10,228 nt of DNA from NCBI GenBank assembly GCA_905193085.1, contig CAJJNI010000075.1:1-10228 (forward strand), written 5' to 3'. The notes under the pieces are model-generated. The model saw only the letters and a program-made list of their open reading frames with translations, made no database searches and was not told the DNA's origin. Made by a program: the position numbers and the translations under genes. The number at the start of each line of letters is the position of its first letter. Position 1 is the stretch's first letter. This DNA is from an uncultured Lachnospiraceae bacterium. Its GTDB lineage: Bacteria; Bacillota; Clostridia; Lachnospirales; Lachnospiraceae. Of the stretch, positions 1 through 7,084 are shown in pieces.

Positions 1-128
1 TGAGTAAGAAAAAAGTTGGCGGCAGTGTATTCGAAGAAAAAGAAAAATCAAGAAAAAAAGACAGGAAAAGCCGCAAAAATAAAAAGAAAGAGAAAGAGGG
101 AATGAAGAAAGATGAAAAACATAATTGA
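1..128 (+). CDS. 3' end (or almost complete small ORF) of a lysine-rich protein
   Basis: One frame is open from the left edge to a TGA at 126-128 and encodes about 41 residues, nearly half of them Lys, Arg or Glu, ending in DEKHN. It overlaps the start of the ABC ATPase by 17 bp. That fits translational coupling, or a cytoplasmic basic tail of a larger upstream protein. Bases 1-2 are TG and complete a codon whose first base lies outside the window. If that base is A, the codon is ATG and this is a 42-residue small protein beginning MSKKKVGG. If not, it is the C-terminus of something longer. I do not recognise the family and give no function. The extreme composition could also be chance in an A-rich stretch. 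Confidence 0.4.
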   Translation, partial: SKKKVGGSVFEEKEKSRKKDRKSRKNKKKEKEGMKKDEKHN

Positions 129-1050
129 AGTTAAAAATTTAACTAAAGAATATAAGCAGTTAAGAGCTGTCGATAACCTTAATTTAGAGGTTCATGAGGG
201 TGAGATTTTAGGTTTGCTTGGTCCAAACGGAAGTGGAAAATCAACAACTATAAACTGTATTTTGTCACTGTTAAATTTTCAGAGTGGAACAATCAAAATA
301 TTTGGCGAAGAAATGAAACCTGACGCTTATAACATAAAGAAAGACATAGGTGTTGTTTTTCAGGATGTTGCGGTATTTGAAGAACTAACCGTTTATGAAA
401 ATCTTGATTATTTTTGCGGTTTGTATATCAAAGACAAGAATATGAGAAAACAGTATATTGAAGATGCAATAGAGCTTGTAAGTCTCGATGAATTCAGAAA
501 ATTCAGACCAAAACAGCTTTCGGGAGGTCTTCTTAGAAGACTTAATATTGCATGTGGCATAGCACATAAACCTAAGCTTATTTTTTTAGATGAACCTACA
601 GTAGCAGTTGACCCTCAAAGCCGTAATAACATATTGGACGGAATAAAGAAGCTTAGAGAAAATGGTGCAACAATCTGTTATACAACACATTATATGGAAG
701 AAGTAGAAATGATTTGTGACAGGGTTGTAATATTAGATAAAGGTAAACTTTTAGCACAGGGAAGCTGTGATGAGCTAAAGAAGCTTGCAAAGATTGAAGA
801 GAAGGTAACTGTCGAGGCAGATAATATTTCTGATGAAAGTCTTGAACATTTAAGAGAGTTAAAGCATGTTGAAGATATTAAATATGATAATGGAGTTCTT
901 TGTATAATTTACAGGGCAGGAACAAATAATCTTACAAGACTGATAGACTGTCTTAACAGTGAGGGTATTGTTTACAGAAAAATTTATTCAGAAAGACCTA
1001 CACTTAATGATGTGTTCCTTGAATTAACCGGAAAGGAGCTTAGAGATTAA
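112..1050 (+). CDS. ABC transporter ATP-binding protein (ABC-2 / DrrA-type exporter)
   Basis: This is the nucleotide-binding subunit of an ABC exporter, hydrolysing ATP at the inner face of the membrane for the two permeases encoded next to it. All motifs are present in its 312 residues: Walker A GPNGSGKST (37-45), Q-loop Gln84, signature LSGGL (136-140), Walker B LIFLDEP (156-162, with D160 and E161) and the H-loop His193. Residues about 231-305 form the extra C-terminal domain common in DrrA/NodI-like ATPases, ending in the typical TLNDVFLELTGKE. The start at 112 is supported by AGAGGG at 95-100 and by alignment to the family N-terminus. The stop TAA overlaps the next ATG by one base (TAATG). 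The substrate cannot be read from the sequence; family members export drugs, lipids or peptides. Confidence 0.93.
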   Translation: MKNIIEVKNLTKEYKQLRAVDNLNLEVHEGEILGLLGPNGSGKSTTINCILSLLNFQSGTIKIFGEEMKPDAYNIKKDIGVVFQDVAVFEELTVYENLDYFCGLYIKDKNMRKQYIEDAIELVSLDEFRKFRPKQLSGGLLRRLNIACGIAHKPKLIFLDEPTVAVDPQSRNNILDGIKKLRENGATICYTTHYMEEVEMICDRVVILDKGKLLAQGSCDELKKLAKIEEKVTVEADNISDESLEHLRELKHVEDIKYDNGVLCIIYRAGTNNLTRLIDCLNSEGIVYRKIYSERPTLNDVFLELTGKELRD

Positions 1051-2258
1051 TGTTTTTACATAATTTTAAATATGCGTTTAAAACACTTATCCGTAATAAA
1101 ACACTGATTTTCTGGACATATGCATTTCCACTGATTCTGGGTACTTTTTTTAACATGGCTTTTTCAAATATTGAAAGCAGTGAGAAATTTGACATAATAG
1201 ATATAGCAGTTGTAAATAATAATGATTTCAAAGAAAATGATATTCTAAAAGAAAGTATAAAACAGTTGAGTGACAAATCAAATGAAGACCGCATTTTCAA
1301 TACCCGGTATGTTGATGAGGATAAGGCAGAAGCTTTACTTGAAGATGGAAAAATAGAAGGGTATCTTTTAATAGATGACGATAAGACTTCAATTGTAGTT
1401 GATGAAAGTGGAATTAATCAGACAATATTTAAAAGTGTTGTAGAAGAAATTATCCAGACTGCGGATATAGTCAATAAAGATGTTGAAGCGAAGCTTTCGT
1501 CTGCTGATGTGAATAATGCGATGTCAGATGGCAGTTTTATGGGTGATTATACTGAAATTGTTAATAAAATTGTTGATGATTCAGTTGAAAGTGTGACAAA
1601 TCAGACAGCTGATATAAAAAATATAAGTAAAGATAACTTAAGTTATACAATGATTGAATTTTATACTCTTATAGCAATGACATGCCTGTATGGAGGAATT
1701 ATAGGCATGACAGCAATGAACAGTAATCTTCCAAATATGAGCAGTAATGGAAAAAGGCTTGCTATGGGACCTGTAAGTAAGGGTAAGGTTATATTAAGCA
1801 GTGTTGCTGCCGGATATATAATTCAGCTTATAGGACTTGTAATTTTGTTTATTTATACAATATTCGCACTTAAAGTCGATTATGGAAATAAACTTGGCTA
1901 TATAATTTTGCTTGCACTTATCGGCTCTTTTGCAGGTCTTACACTTGGAATCGCTATAGGTGCGGTATTTAAAAGCGGAGAAAATGCAAAAATGGGAATT
2001 GTTATTGCAGTAACAATGGCAGGTTGTTTTTTGTCAGGAATGATGGGAATTACAATGAAATATGTTATTGATACAAATGCTCCTTTAGTCAACAAAATTA
2101 ATCCGGCTGCTATGATAACAGATGGATTTTATTCACTTTACTATTACGATACGACAGGAAGATTTATGTCCGATCTGGCAGGGCTTGCTGTTTTCTCAGC
2201 AGTAATGCTTGTTTTATCGCTTAGAAGCTTAAGGAGGATTAAGTATGACAGTATTTAA
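1050..2258 (+). CDS. ABC-2 type transporter permease (first of two)
   Basis: This is an integral membrane subunit of the exporter, 402 residues long. The layout is that of the ABC2_membrane_3 group: one N-terminal membrane helix (about 17-37), a large extracytoplasmic domain of about 160 residues rich in Asp, Glu, Ser and Asn, then five helices (about 201-223, 246-272, 283-307, 314-335, 374-392). The segment NPAAMITDGFYSLYYY (351-366), before the last helix, is typical of the family. An AAAGGAG site at 1032-1038 inside the end of the ATPase gene serves the ATG at 1050, so translation is coupled. The second permease begins inside its last codons. The two permeases differ clearly in sequence, so a heterodimeric channel is the simplest reading. 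The substrate is unknown. Confidence 0.88.
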   Translation: MFLHNFKYAFKTLIRNKTLIFWTYAFPLILGTFFNMAFSNIESSEKFDIIDIAVVNNNDFKENDILKESIKQLSDKSNEDRIFNTRYVDEDKAEALLEDGKIEGYLLIDDDKTSIVVDESGINQTIFKSVVEEIIQTADIVNKDVEAKLSSADVNNAMSDGSFMGDYTEIVNKIVDDSVESVTNQTADIKNISKDNLSYTMIEFYTLIAMTCLYGGIIGMTAMNSNLPNMSSNGKRLAMGPVSKGKVILSSVAAGYIIQLIGLVILFIYTIFALKVDYGNKLGYIILLALIGSFAGLTLGIAIGAVFKSGENAKMGIVIAVTMAGCFLSGMMGITMKYVIDTNAPLVNKINPAAMITDGFYSLYYYDTTGRFMSDLAGLAVFSAVMLVLSLRSLRRIKYDSI

Positions 2259-3414
2259 AACATTGTTAAAGATTCTTAACAAAAATAAGGGAATTGTTAT
2301 TCTTTATTCGGTATTGCTCATAGTATTTGGCTCTCTTAACATGAAGACAAGCGATAACAGCATAAATTTTGTGGCAAGTAAGCCTGATATTTTAATTGTA
2401 AATGAGGATAAAGGAGAAAAACTTACACAAAATCTTATCAGCTATATAAGTGATAATGCTAATATTACTGATATTGATGATAATGAAGCAGCAAGAGATG
2501 ATGCGCTGTTTTACAGAAATGTAAATTACATAATTTATATTCCAAAAGATTTTTCAAAGGACTTGCTTAACGGAGATAATCCGGAGGTTGACATAAAATC
2601 TACAGGAGATTATCAGGCATATTATGCACAGCTTATGCTTGAAAGATACATTAAGACTGCAAAAAATTATATAAATATTGCAAATGAAGCTTCTGGAGAT
2701 GTTGATGTAAAAGACATAATAAGCAGCATAGATAAAACATTGGATAAGCAGACAGAAATAAAAGTAACTTCACAGGTTGATACCGATAAATTATCAGGAA
2801 TAACTTTTTATTTTAACTTTATGAATTATGGACTTCTTGCAGGTGCAATTTTTGCAATATGCATGATTCTCACAAGCTTTAACGAAGAAAAAATAAGAAG
2901 AAGAACCATTATTTCAAGCATGAATATTCACAGGCATAACAATTTACTGTTAACTGGAAATGTGTTATTTGCAATTGTTTTGTGGGCTGTGTATACAGTT
3001 GCAGGTTTTGTTATGTGTGGAATAAAGAAAGATATAATGAATTATGCGCTGCTTTATGTACTTAATTCATTTATATTTACTTTGTGTGCAGTGACAATTG
3101 CTTTTATGCTTGCAAACATTATACATAATAAAAATGCCCTGAATGGAATTATTAATGTAATTGCGCTTGGAACAAGTTTTTTGTGCGGTGCTTTTGTTCC
3201 AATGCAGTGGCTGCCTGATTCTGTAATAAAAATTGCGCATATTCTGCCATCATACTGGTATATAAAGACAAATGAGCTCATTGCAGATATTGAAAAATGG
3301 AATATTGATTCATTGAAGCCTCTTTTTATAAATATGGGTATACTTATTGCTTTTTCAGTCTTGTTCATAATAATTGCCAATATTTTATCAGTCAGAAAAT
3401 GTGAAAATGTATAA
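2245..3414 (+). CDS. ABC-2 type transporter permease (second of two)
   Basis: This is the second membrane subunit, 389 residues, with the same topology as its neighbour: helix 1 (about 17-33), an extracytoplasmic domain (about 35-183), then five helices (about 186-211, 238-258, 266-289, 298-318, 359-382). Before the last helix it has FVPMQWLPDSVIKIAHILP (318-336), the usual P-rich loop of ABC-2 permeases followed by SYWYIKTNEL. A very strong AAGGAGG at 2231-2237, seven bases before the ATG, lies within the preceding gene, and the two coding regions overlap by 14 bp. It most likely pairs with the first permease and the ATPase to form one exporter. It closes the operon; no clear intrinsic terminator follows. 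Confidence 0.87.
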   Translation: MTVFKTLLKILNKNKGIVILYSVLLIVFGSLNMKTSDNSINFVASKPDILIVNEDKGEKLTQNLISYISDNANITDIDDNEAARDDALFYRNVNYIIYIPKDFSKDLLNGDNPEVDIKSTGDYQAYYAQLMLERYIKTAKNYINIANEASGDVDVKDIISSIDKTLDKQTEIKVTSQVDTDKLSGITFYFNFMNYGLLAGAIFAICMILTSFNEEKIRRRTIISSMNIHRHNNLLLTGNVLFAIVLWAVYTVAGFVMCGIKKDIMNYALLYVLNSFIFTLCAVTIAFMLANIIHNKNALNGIINVIALGTSFLCGAFVPMQWLPDSVIKIAHILPSYWYIKTNELIADIEKWNIDSLKPLFINMGILIAFSVLFIIIANILSVRKCENV

Positions 3415-3581
3415 GCTTTAGTTGCAATTTTTATTTAAAAATAGTATTATAACCTCAAATATTTTTAAATCATTAATATTGGTCTGCGAATGTTAAATAA
3501 TGAAGATTTATTTTAACAGGTCATTATCTGTCAGCAGATTTGTTATAAGATTTGAAAAATAAAATTTAAGGAGGCAGTTTT
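3415..3581. other. Intergenic region between ABC operon and flavodiiron gene
   Basis: This is 167 bp of AT-rich DNA. It holds an all-AT inverted repeat (ATTTTTA at 3427-3433 and TAAAAAT at 3436-3442), too weak to count as a convincing terminator. A small inverted repeat, ATCTG-TCAG-CAGAT, lies at 3526-3539. TATAAG at 3544-3549 could be a -10 element for the flavodiiron gene, but no good -35 lies at the right distance; TTAACA at 3513-3518 is 25 bp away. A promoter is expected here, but I cannot place it firmly. The inverted repeat just upstream of the TATAAG could be a repressor or activator site, which is speculative. Confidence 0.4.
3568..3574 (+). promoter_or_regulatory. Ribosome binding site of the flavodiiron gene
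   Basis: AAGGAGG lies seven bases before the ATG at 3582. It is a full match to the anti-Shine-Dalgarno core and fixes the start of the flavodiiron protein. Confidence 0.8.
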
Positions 3582-4730
3582 ATGTTTATTACAGAAGATA
3601 TTAAGTATATAGGTGCAGATGATAAGACAATCGATTTATTTGAAAGCCAGTACAAAGTTCCTGACGGAGTATCATACAATTCATATGTGATTTTAGATGA
3701 TAAAATTACGGTTATGGATACTGTTGATGCAAGGGCAACAGATGAGTGGGTGTCAAATTTAACAGAAGTTTTGGGTAATAAAAAGCCTGCATATCTTGTT
3801 GTTTCCCATTTAGAGCCTGACCATGCGGCAAACATTGCTTTAATAGCAGATAAATATCCTGAAATGAAGCTTGTTGGAAATGCAAAAACATTTCAGATGC
3901 TGCCACAGTTCTTTGATTTAGATTTATCAGACAGAACTGTTGTCGTAAAAGAAGGAGATACACTTAATATTGGTTCTCATGAACTTTCTTTTTACATGGC
4001 ACCAATGGTTCACTGGCCGGAAGTTATGGTAACATATGACAGCAAAGATAAAGTTTTATTTTCTGCTGACGGTTTTGGAAAATTTGGCGCACTTGATACA
4101 GATGCAGACTGGGCATGCGAAGCAAGAAGATATTACTTTAATATAGTAGGAAAATATGGAATGCAGGTTCAGGCTTTACTTAAAAAGGCAGCAGGACTTG
4201 ATATTTCAATGATTTGTCCTCTGCATGGTCCTGTTTTGAAAGAAAATTTAGGCTATTATATTGATAAATACAATACATGGAGCAGTTACGAGCCGGAAGA
4301 TGAAGGTGTACTGATTGCATATGCGTCAATTCACGGAAATACAAAAGCGGCTGCACTTTATCTTGCCGGGGTACTTGAGAAAAAAGGAATCAAACATCTT
4401 GAAGTAATAGACCTTTCAAGAGATGACATGTCAGAAGCAGTTGAAGCAGCGTTCAGATATGATAAGATGGTTCTTGCATGTGCTACATATGATGGAGGAC
4501 TGTTCCCTGTGATGGAAGATTTCCTTGCACATTTGAAGAGCAAAAATTATCAGAAGAGAACAGTTTACCTCATGGAAAATGGTTCATGGGCTCCTATAGC
4601 TGCTAAGAAAATGAAAGAAACTCTTGAACAGATGAAAAATATAACAATTGATGATGAAGTAATTACAATAAAATCAGTTTTAAAGGAAAATCAGAAGGCT
4701 GATATTGAAAAACTTGCTCAGAAATTATAA
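3582..4730 (+). CDS. Flavodiiron protein (FprA-type oxygen / nitric oxide reductase)
   Basis: This is a cytoplasmic class A flavodiiron protein of 382 residues, a normal length. It uses reduced FMN next to a non-haem diiron site to reduce O2 to water, or NO to N2O, protecting anaerobes from oxidants. The N-terminal metallo-beta-lactamase-like domain (about 1-240) keeps every expected iron ligand: His76, Glu78, Asp80 and His81 in HLEPDH, then His144, Asp163 and His215 (in CPLHGP). The C-terminal flavodoxin domain (about 243-380) has the FMN phosphate loop YASIHGNTK (247-255). There is no fused rubredoxin or flavin reductase domain, so electrons must come from a separate rubredoxin or reductase, which is not in this window. 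Oxygen versus NO preference cannot be told from sequence alone. It appears to be a single-gene unit facing the SDR gene, with which it shares 6 bp at the 3' end. Confidence 0.93.
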   Translation: MFITEDIKYIGADDKTIDLFESQYKVPDGVSYNSYVILDDKITVMDTVDARATDEWVSNLTEVLGNKKPAYLVVSHLEPDHAANIALIADKYPEMKLVGNAKTFQMLPQFFDLDLSDRTVVVKEGDTLNIGSHELSFYMAPMVHWPEVMVTYDSKDKVLFSADGFGKFGALDTDADWACEARRYYFNIVGKYGMQVQALLKKAAGLDISMICPLHGPVLKENLGYYIDKYNTWSSYEPEDEGVLIAYASIHGNTKAAALYLAGVLEKKGIKHLEVIDLSRDDMSEAVEAAFRYDKMVLACATYDGGLFPVMEDFLAHLKSKNYQKRTVYLMENGSWAPIAAKKMKETLEQMKNITIDDEVITIKSVLKENQKADIEKLAQKL

Positions 4731-4749
4731 AAAGCCTCCATCAAGACTT
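4725..4749 (-). terminator. Possible weak intrinsic terminator at the end of the SDR gene
   Basis: On the minus strand, AAGTCTT (4743-4749) can pair with GAGGCTT (4732-4738) across a four-base loop. The stem has seven pairs, two of them G-U, and is followed by TTTTTATAATTT. The hairpin lies inside the last codons of the SDR gene and the T-run runs into the tail of the flavodiiron gene. On the plus strand the G-U pairs become mismatches, so it should work in one direction only. The stem is weak. Confidence 0.35.
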
Positions 4750-5459
4750 ATAACCTGTGCTGTGAGATAATTATGGCCGGTTGCAATACAGTAAGCCAAA
4801 TCTGCTATTTCATCAGGTTTTGCAAAGCGGCCGGCCGGTATCTCATCAGCCAGTTCAATACGCTCTTCTTCTGAAAAGCATTTATTCATATCAGTATCAA
4901 CTACGCCGCAGGCAATTGCATTAACCTGTATATTGCTTGGGGCGAGTTCTTTTCCGAGGGCCTTTGTTAATGAATTAATTCCGCCCTTGCTCGCTGAATA
5001 TGCGGCTTCACATGAAGCACCGCTTATACCCCACATAGAAGATATATTAATAATTTTTCCAGATTTTTTGTGTACCATATCAGGAATAGCATTTTTGCAA
5101 CAGTAGAAACATGAAGAAAGATTTGTGTTAATTACATTATGCCATTCATCATAAGACATGTCACTTAAAAGACCAATATGAGATATTCCGGCATTATTGA
5201 TAAGAATTCCAATATCACCCAGCTGTTGTTTAGCCTGTTTAAACATTTCTTCAACAAAGGCATAATCAGAAATATCACCAACAATACTTAAACATGGCAC
5301 TTGATAAGTGTCTTCAATATAACATTTCAGATTGTTAAGTTTATCTGTTGAAGAGTGACAGTTAATTACAACAGGGTGTCCTTTAGATGCAAATTTTAAT
5401 GCAATTGCTTTTCCGATACCACGGGACGCTCCTGTAATTAAAACGATAGGTTTATTCAT
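4725..5459 (-). CDS. SDR-family reductase, FabG-like; probable EF-P 5-aminopentanone reductase (YmfI type)
   Basis: This is a classical short-chain dehydrogenase/reductase of 244 residues with an NAD(P)H-binding Rossmann fold. Visible motifs are TGASRGIG (9-16), Asp62, NNAG (88-91), Asn113 and the catalytic Ser141, Tyr154 and Lys158 (YSASK). It ends in LDGGFL, as FabG relatives do. It is not in a fatty-acid cluster. The segment from SSMWG to GASCE (140-151), and AIACGVVDTDMN with EIPAGRF further on, recalls from memory the YmfI group. That group reduces the 5-aminopentanone adduct on the conserved lysine of elongation factor P in Bacillus. The general SDR call is secure; the EF-P role is a family-based inference, and a FabG-like or other carbonyl reductase remains possible. 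The start ATG at 5459 has AAGGAG (5467-5472) seven bases upstream. Confidence 0.85.
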   Translation of the reverse strand: MNKPIVLITGASRGIGKAIALKFASKGHPVVINCHSSTDKLNNLKCYIEDTYQVPCLSIVGDISDYAFVEEMFKQAKQQLGDIGILINNAGISHIGLLSDMSYDEWHNVINTNLSSCFYCCKNAIPDMVHKKSGKIINISSMWGISGASCEAAYSASKGGINSLTKALGKELAPSNIQVNAIACGVVDTDMNKCFSEEERIELADEIPAGRFAKPDEIADLAYCIATGHNYLTAQVISLDGGFL

Positions 5460-5496
5460 AATGGTACTCCTTTTTTATTTAGCTTATTATGTAAGG

Positions 5497-5525
5497 AGTA
5501 TATCATAAAACGATATTTAATGGAA
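5497..5525 (-). promoter_or_regulatory. Tentative promoter of the SDR gene
   Basis: On the minus strand TATACT (5497-5502) lies 17 bp from TTCCAT (5520-5525), which is a poor -35. A better -10, TATAAT, lies at 5534-5539 on the same strand, but only a T-rich stretch sits at its -35 position. One of these probably drives the SDR gene. Either would be divergent from the strong hydrolase promoter. Confidence 0.25.
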
Positions 5526-5551
5526 CCGGCCTCATTATAATTGTTACAAAA

Positions 5552-5606
5552 TTATTAAAAAAATTAATAAAATGGCATTGACAAAGAAAAAATGCTTTGT
5601 TATAAT
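5552..5606 (+). promoter_or_regulatory. Consensus sigma-A promoter with UP-like element for the NlpC/P60 gene
   Basis: TTGACA (5578-5583) and TATAAT (5601-5606) both match the consensus perfectly and are separated by the optimal 17 bp. An AT-only tract with perfect seven-base inverted arms (TTATTAA 5552-5558, TTAATAA 5564-5570) covers about -60 to -42 relative to the expected start near 5612, the usual place of an UP element. This should be one of the strongest promoters of the region, consistent with an abundant secreted wall enzyme. The 5' leader would be about 73 bases. Confidence 0.85.
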
Positions 5607-5618
5607 GAAACAAGATTA

Positions 5619-5635
5619 TGTAACAAAATTGTAAC
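5619..5635 (+). promoter_or_regulatory. WalR (YycF)-type binding box
   Basis: TGTAAC, AAAAT, TGTAAC is an exact match to the published WalR consensus, two TGTWAH half-sites separated by five bases. It starts about seven bases after the predicted transcription start of a peptidoglycan hydrolase gene, the class of gene the WalKR system controls. The downstream position suggests repression or a roadblock rather than activation. A single inverted copy of the half-site (TTGTTACAA, 5541-5549) lies upstream of the promoter. The motif match is seen; that a WalR protein binds here is inferred. Confidence 0.55.
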
Positions 5636-5673
5636 AAAGATTTACAGAAGTTAATTGGTGACGAATTAAGTTT

Positions 5674-5678
5674 GGAGG
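5674..5678 (+). promoter_or_regulatory. Ribosome binding site of the NlpC/P60 gene
   Basis: GGAGG lies six bases before the ATG at 5685 and fixes the start directly ahead of a signal peptide. Confidence 0.75.
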
Positions 5679-5684
5679 TCAGTC

Positions 5685-7064
5685 ATGAAGAAGGTTTTAA
5701 AAACTTCCCTTTGTTTAGCAACTGGTGTTTGTGTACTTACAGGTGCAGGTCTTAGTGCTTTTGCAGCTAATTCCTCTCTTCCATCAGCAGGAGCATCTGC
5801 GAGTCTTGATTCTTATATAACATCTACATCCAGCAGTTCACTACCGGGAGCGGGTGTTTTTACAACTCTTAACAATTATTATGCACAGAATCCTGATGCA
5901 TCAGCAGATGCACAGATTATTGATAACAAAGTAACTAATGTCGCATCTGAGTATGCTGATATTGCTATAGCACAGGTTAATGATTATGTTAATGTAAGAA
6001 GTGCTTCTAATGAAGAAGCTGAGATTCTTGGTAAGTTATACAATAATTCAGCAGCAACTATTCTTGGAGAAGAAGGTGACTGGTATCAGATTAAATCTGG
6101 TTCAGTTACAGGTTATGTTAAGAAAGAATATGTTGTAAGCGGTGATGAAGCAGCAACATTGGCAGAACAGGTTGGTAATAAGATTGCTACTGTAGTTACT
6201 GATACATTGAAGGTTCGTGAGAATGCAGGTACAGACAGTTCTGTAGTAACACTTGTTCCTGCTGATGAAGAATTGAATGTTCTTGAGACAACAGATAATG
6301 GCTGGACTAAAGTTTCAGTAGATTCAGATGTTGTTGGATATGTTTCAAATGATTATATTACAGTTCGTACAGAATTTGTTGAAGCTGAATCAATAGAAGA
6401 AGAGAAAGCAAGAATTGCTGAAGAAGAAGCCGCTAAGCAGGCAGCCGAAGAAGCAGCAAGAAAAGCAGATGAAGCAGCAAAGAAAGCAGCAGCAGCCGAA
6501 GAGGCAGCAAAGAAAGCAGCTAAAGAAGAAGCAGCAGCAAAGAAGGCAGCGGCTAAACAGGCAGCAGCAGAAGCTGAGGCAGCAAAGAAAGCAGCTAAAG
6601 AAGAAGCTGCAAAACAGGCTGAAGAATCAGCTAAGCAGACAGAGTCAACAGAGACTACAACAGATTTATCAAGTGAATCAACTTCATATTCTGCACCTAC
6701 ATCAGGTTCAAGACAGGCAATTGTAAGCTATGCATTACAGTTTGTTGGTAATCCATATGTAGCAGGTGGTACAAGCCTTACTAAGGGTGCTGACTGTTCA
6801 GGTTTTGTACAGTCTGTATTCAGAGATTGCGGATACAGCCTTCCACGTTCATCAAGAGAACAGGCTGCAGCCGGAAGAGAAGTTTCATTAGATGAGTTAC
6901 AGCCGGGAGATTTACTTTTCTACTCTAAAGGTGGTTCAATCAACCATGTAGCTCTTTATATTGGTAATGGACAGGTTGTACATGCAAGTACAGAGAGAAC
7001 AGGTATTAAGATTTCTAATTACAATTACAGAACACCTTGCAAGGCTGTAAGTTTTGTAGATTAA
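5685..7064 (+). CDS. Secreted peptidoglycan hydrolase: signal peptide, two SH3b domains, Ala/Lys/Glu helix, NlpC/P60 endopeptidase
   Basis: This is an exported cell-wall enzyme of 459 residues. NlpC/P60 domains cut peptide stems of peptidoglycan, typically between D-Glu and the diamino acid. A signal peptide (1 to about 27, KK followed by a hydrophobic core and AFA) is followed by a Ser/Ala-rich segment with a duplicated SSLPxAG motif (30-44 and 51-65). Two bacterial SH3 domains, which bind the wall, follow at about 96-152 and 170-228. A charged Ala/Lys/Glu stretch (236-316) probably forms a long helix or coiled coil, and a Ser/Thr linker leads to the catalytic domain (345-457). Catalytic Cys371 (DCSGF), His421 (NHVAL) and polar His433 (VVHAS) are all present, so it should be active. 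The gene stands alone, with its own strong promoter, a WalR-type box and a terminator. The exact bond cut is unknown. Confidence 0.93.
   Translation: MKKVLKTSLCLATGVCVLTGAGLSAFAANSSLPSAGASASLDSYITSTSSSSLPGAGVFTTLNNYYAQNPDASADAQIIDNKVTNVASEYADIAIAQVNDYVNVRSASNEEAEILGKLYNNSAATILGEEGDWYQIKSGSVTGYVKKEYVVSGDEAATLAEQVGNKIATVVTDTLKVRENAGTDSSVVTLVPADEELNVLETTDNGWTKVSVDSDVVGYVSNDYITVRTEFVEAESIEEEKARIAEEEAAKQAAEEAARKADEAAKKAAAAEEAAKKAAKEEAAAKKAAAKQAAAEAEAAKKAAKEEAAKQAEESAKQTESTETTTDLSSESTSYSAPTSGSRQAIVSYALQFVGNPYVAGGTSLTKGADCSGFVQSVFRDCGYSLPRSSREQAAAGREVSLDELQPGDLLFYSKGGSINHVALYIGNGQVVHASTERTGIKISNYNYRTPCKAVSFVD
6501..6607 (+). repeat. Two perfect 32-bp direct repeats in the hydrolase linker
   Basis: Bases 6501-6532 and 6576-6607 are identical and 75 bp apart, exactly 25 codons, so the frame is kept. 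They encode the repeated EAAKKAAKEEA motif at residues 273 and 298. The pattern points to an in-frame duplication within the helical spacer. Confidence 0.85.
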
Positions 7065-7084
7065 GAATTAAATGATGTATATGA

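Noticed and set aside
3427..3442. Inverted repeat ATTTTTA-TT-TAAAAAT as a terminator of the ABC operon
   Set aside because: The stem is entirely A-T with a two-base loop; such a hairpin is too weak to support a terminator call.
3415..3581. PerR- or Fur-like box in front of the oxygen-defence flavodiiron gene
   Set aside because: AT-rich dyads are present, but none matches the expected TTATAAT-type palindrome with correct spacing.
4828..4838. Eleven consecutive G/C bases forming nested palindromes (CGGCCGGCCGG)
   Set aside because: Striking in AT-rich DNA, but it encodes the conserved Pro-Ala-Gly-Arg of the SDR C-terminal part, so coding constraint explains it.
6415..6726. Gln/Lys/Arg-rich open frame of 103 codons
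   Set aside because: It is the shifted frame of the Ala/Lys/Glu repeats of the hydrolase; the composition is explained by GCAGCAAAG repeats and it has no ribosome site.
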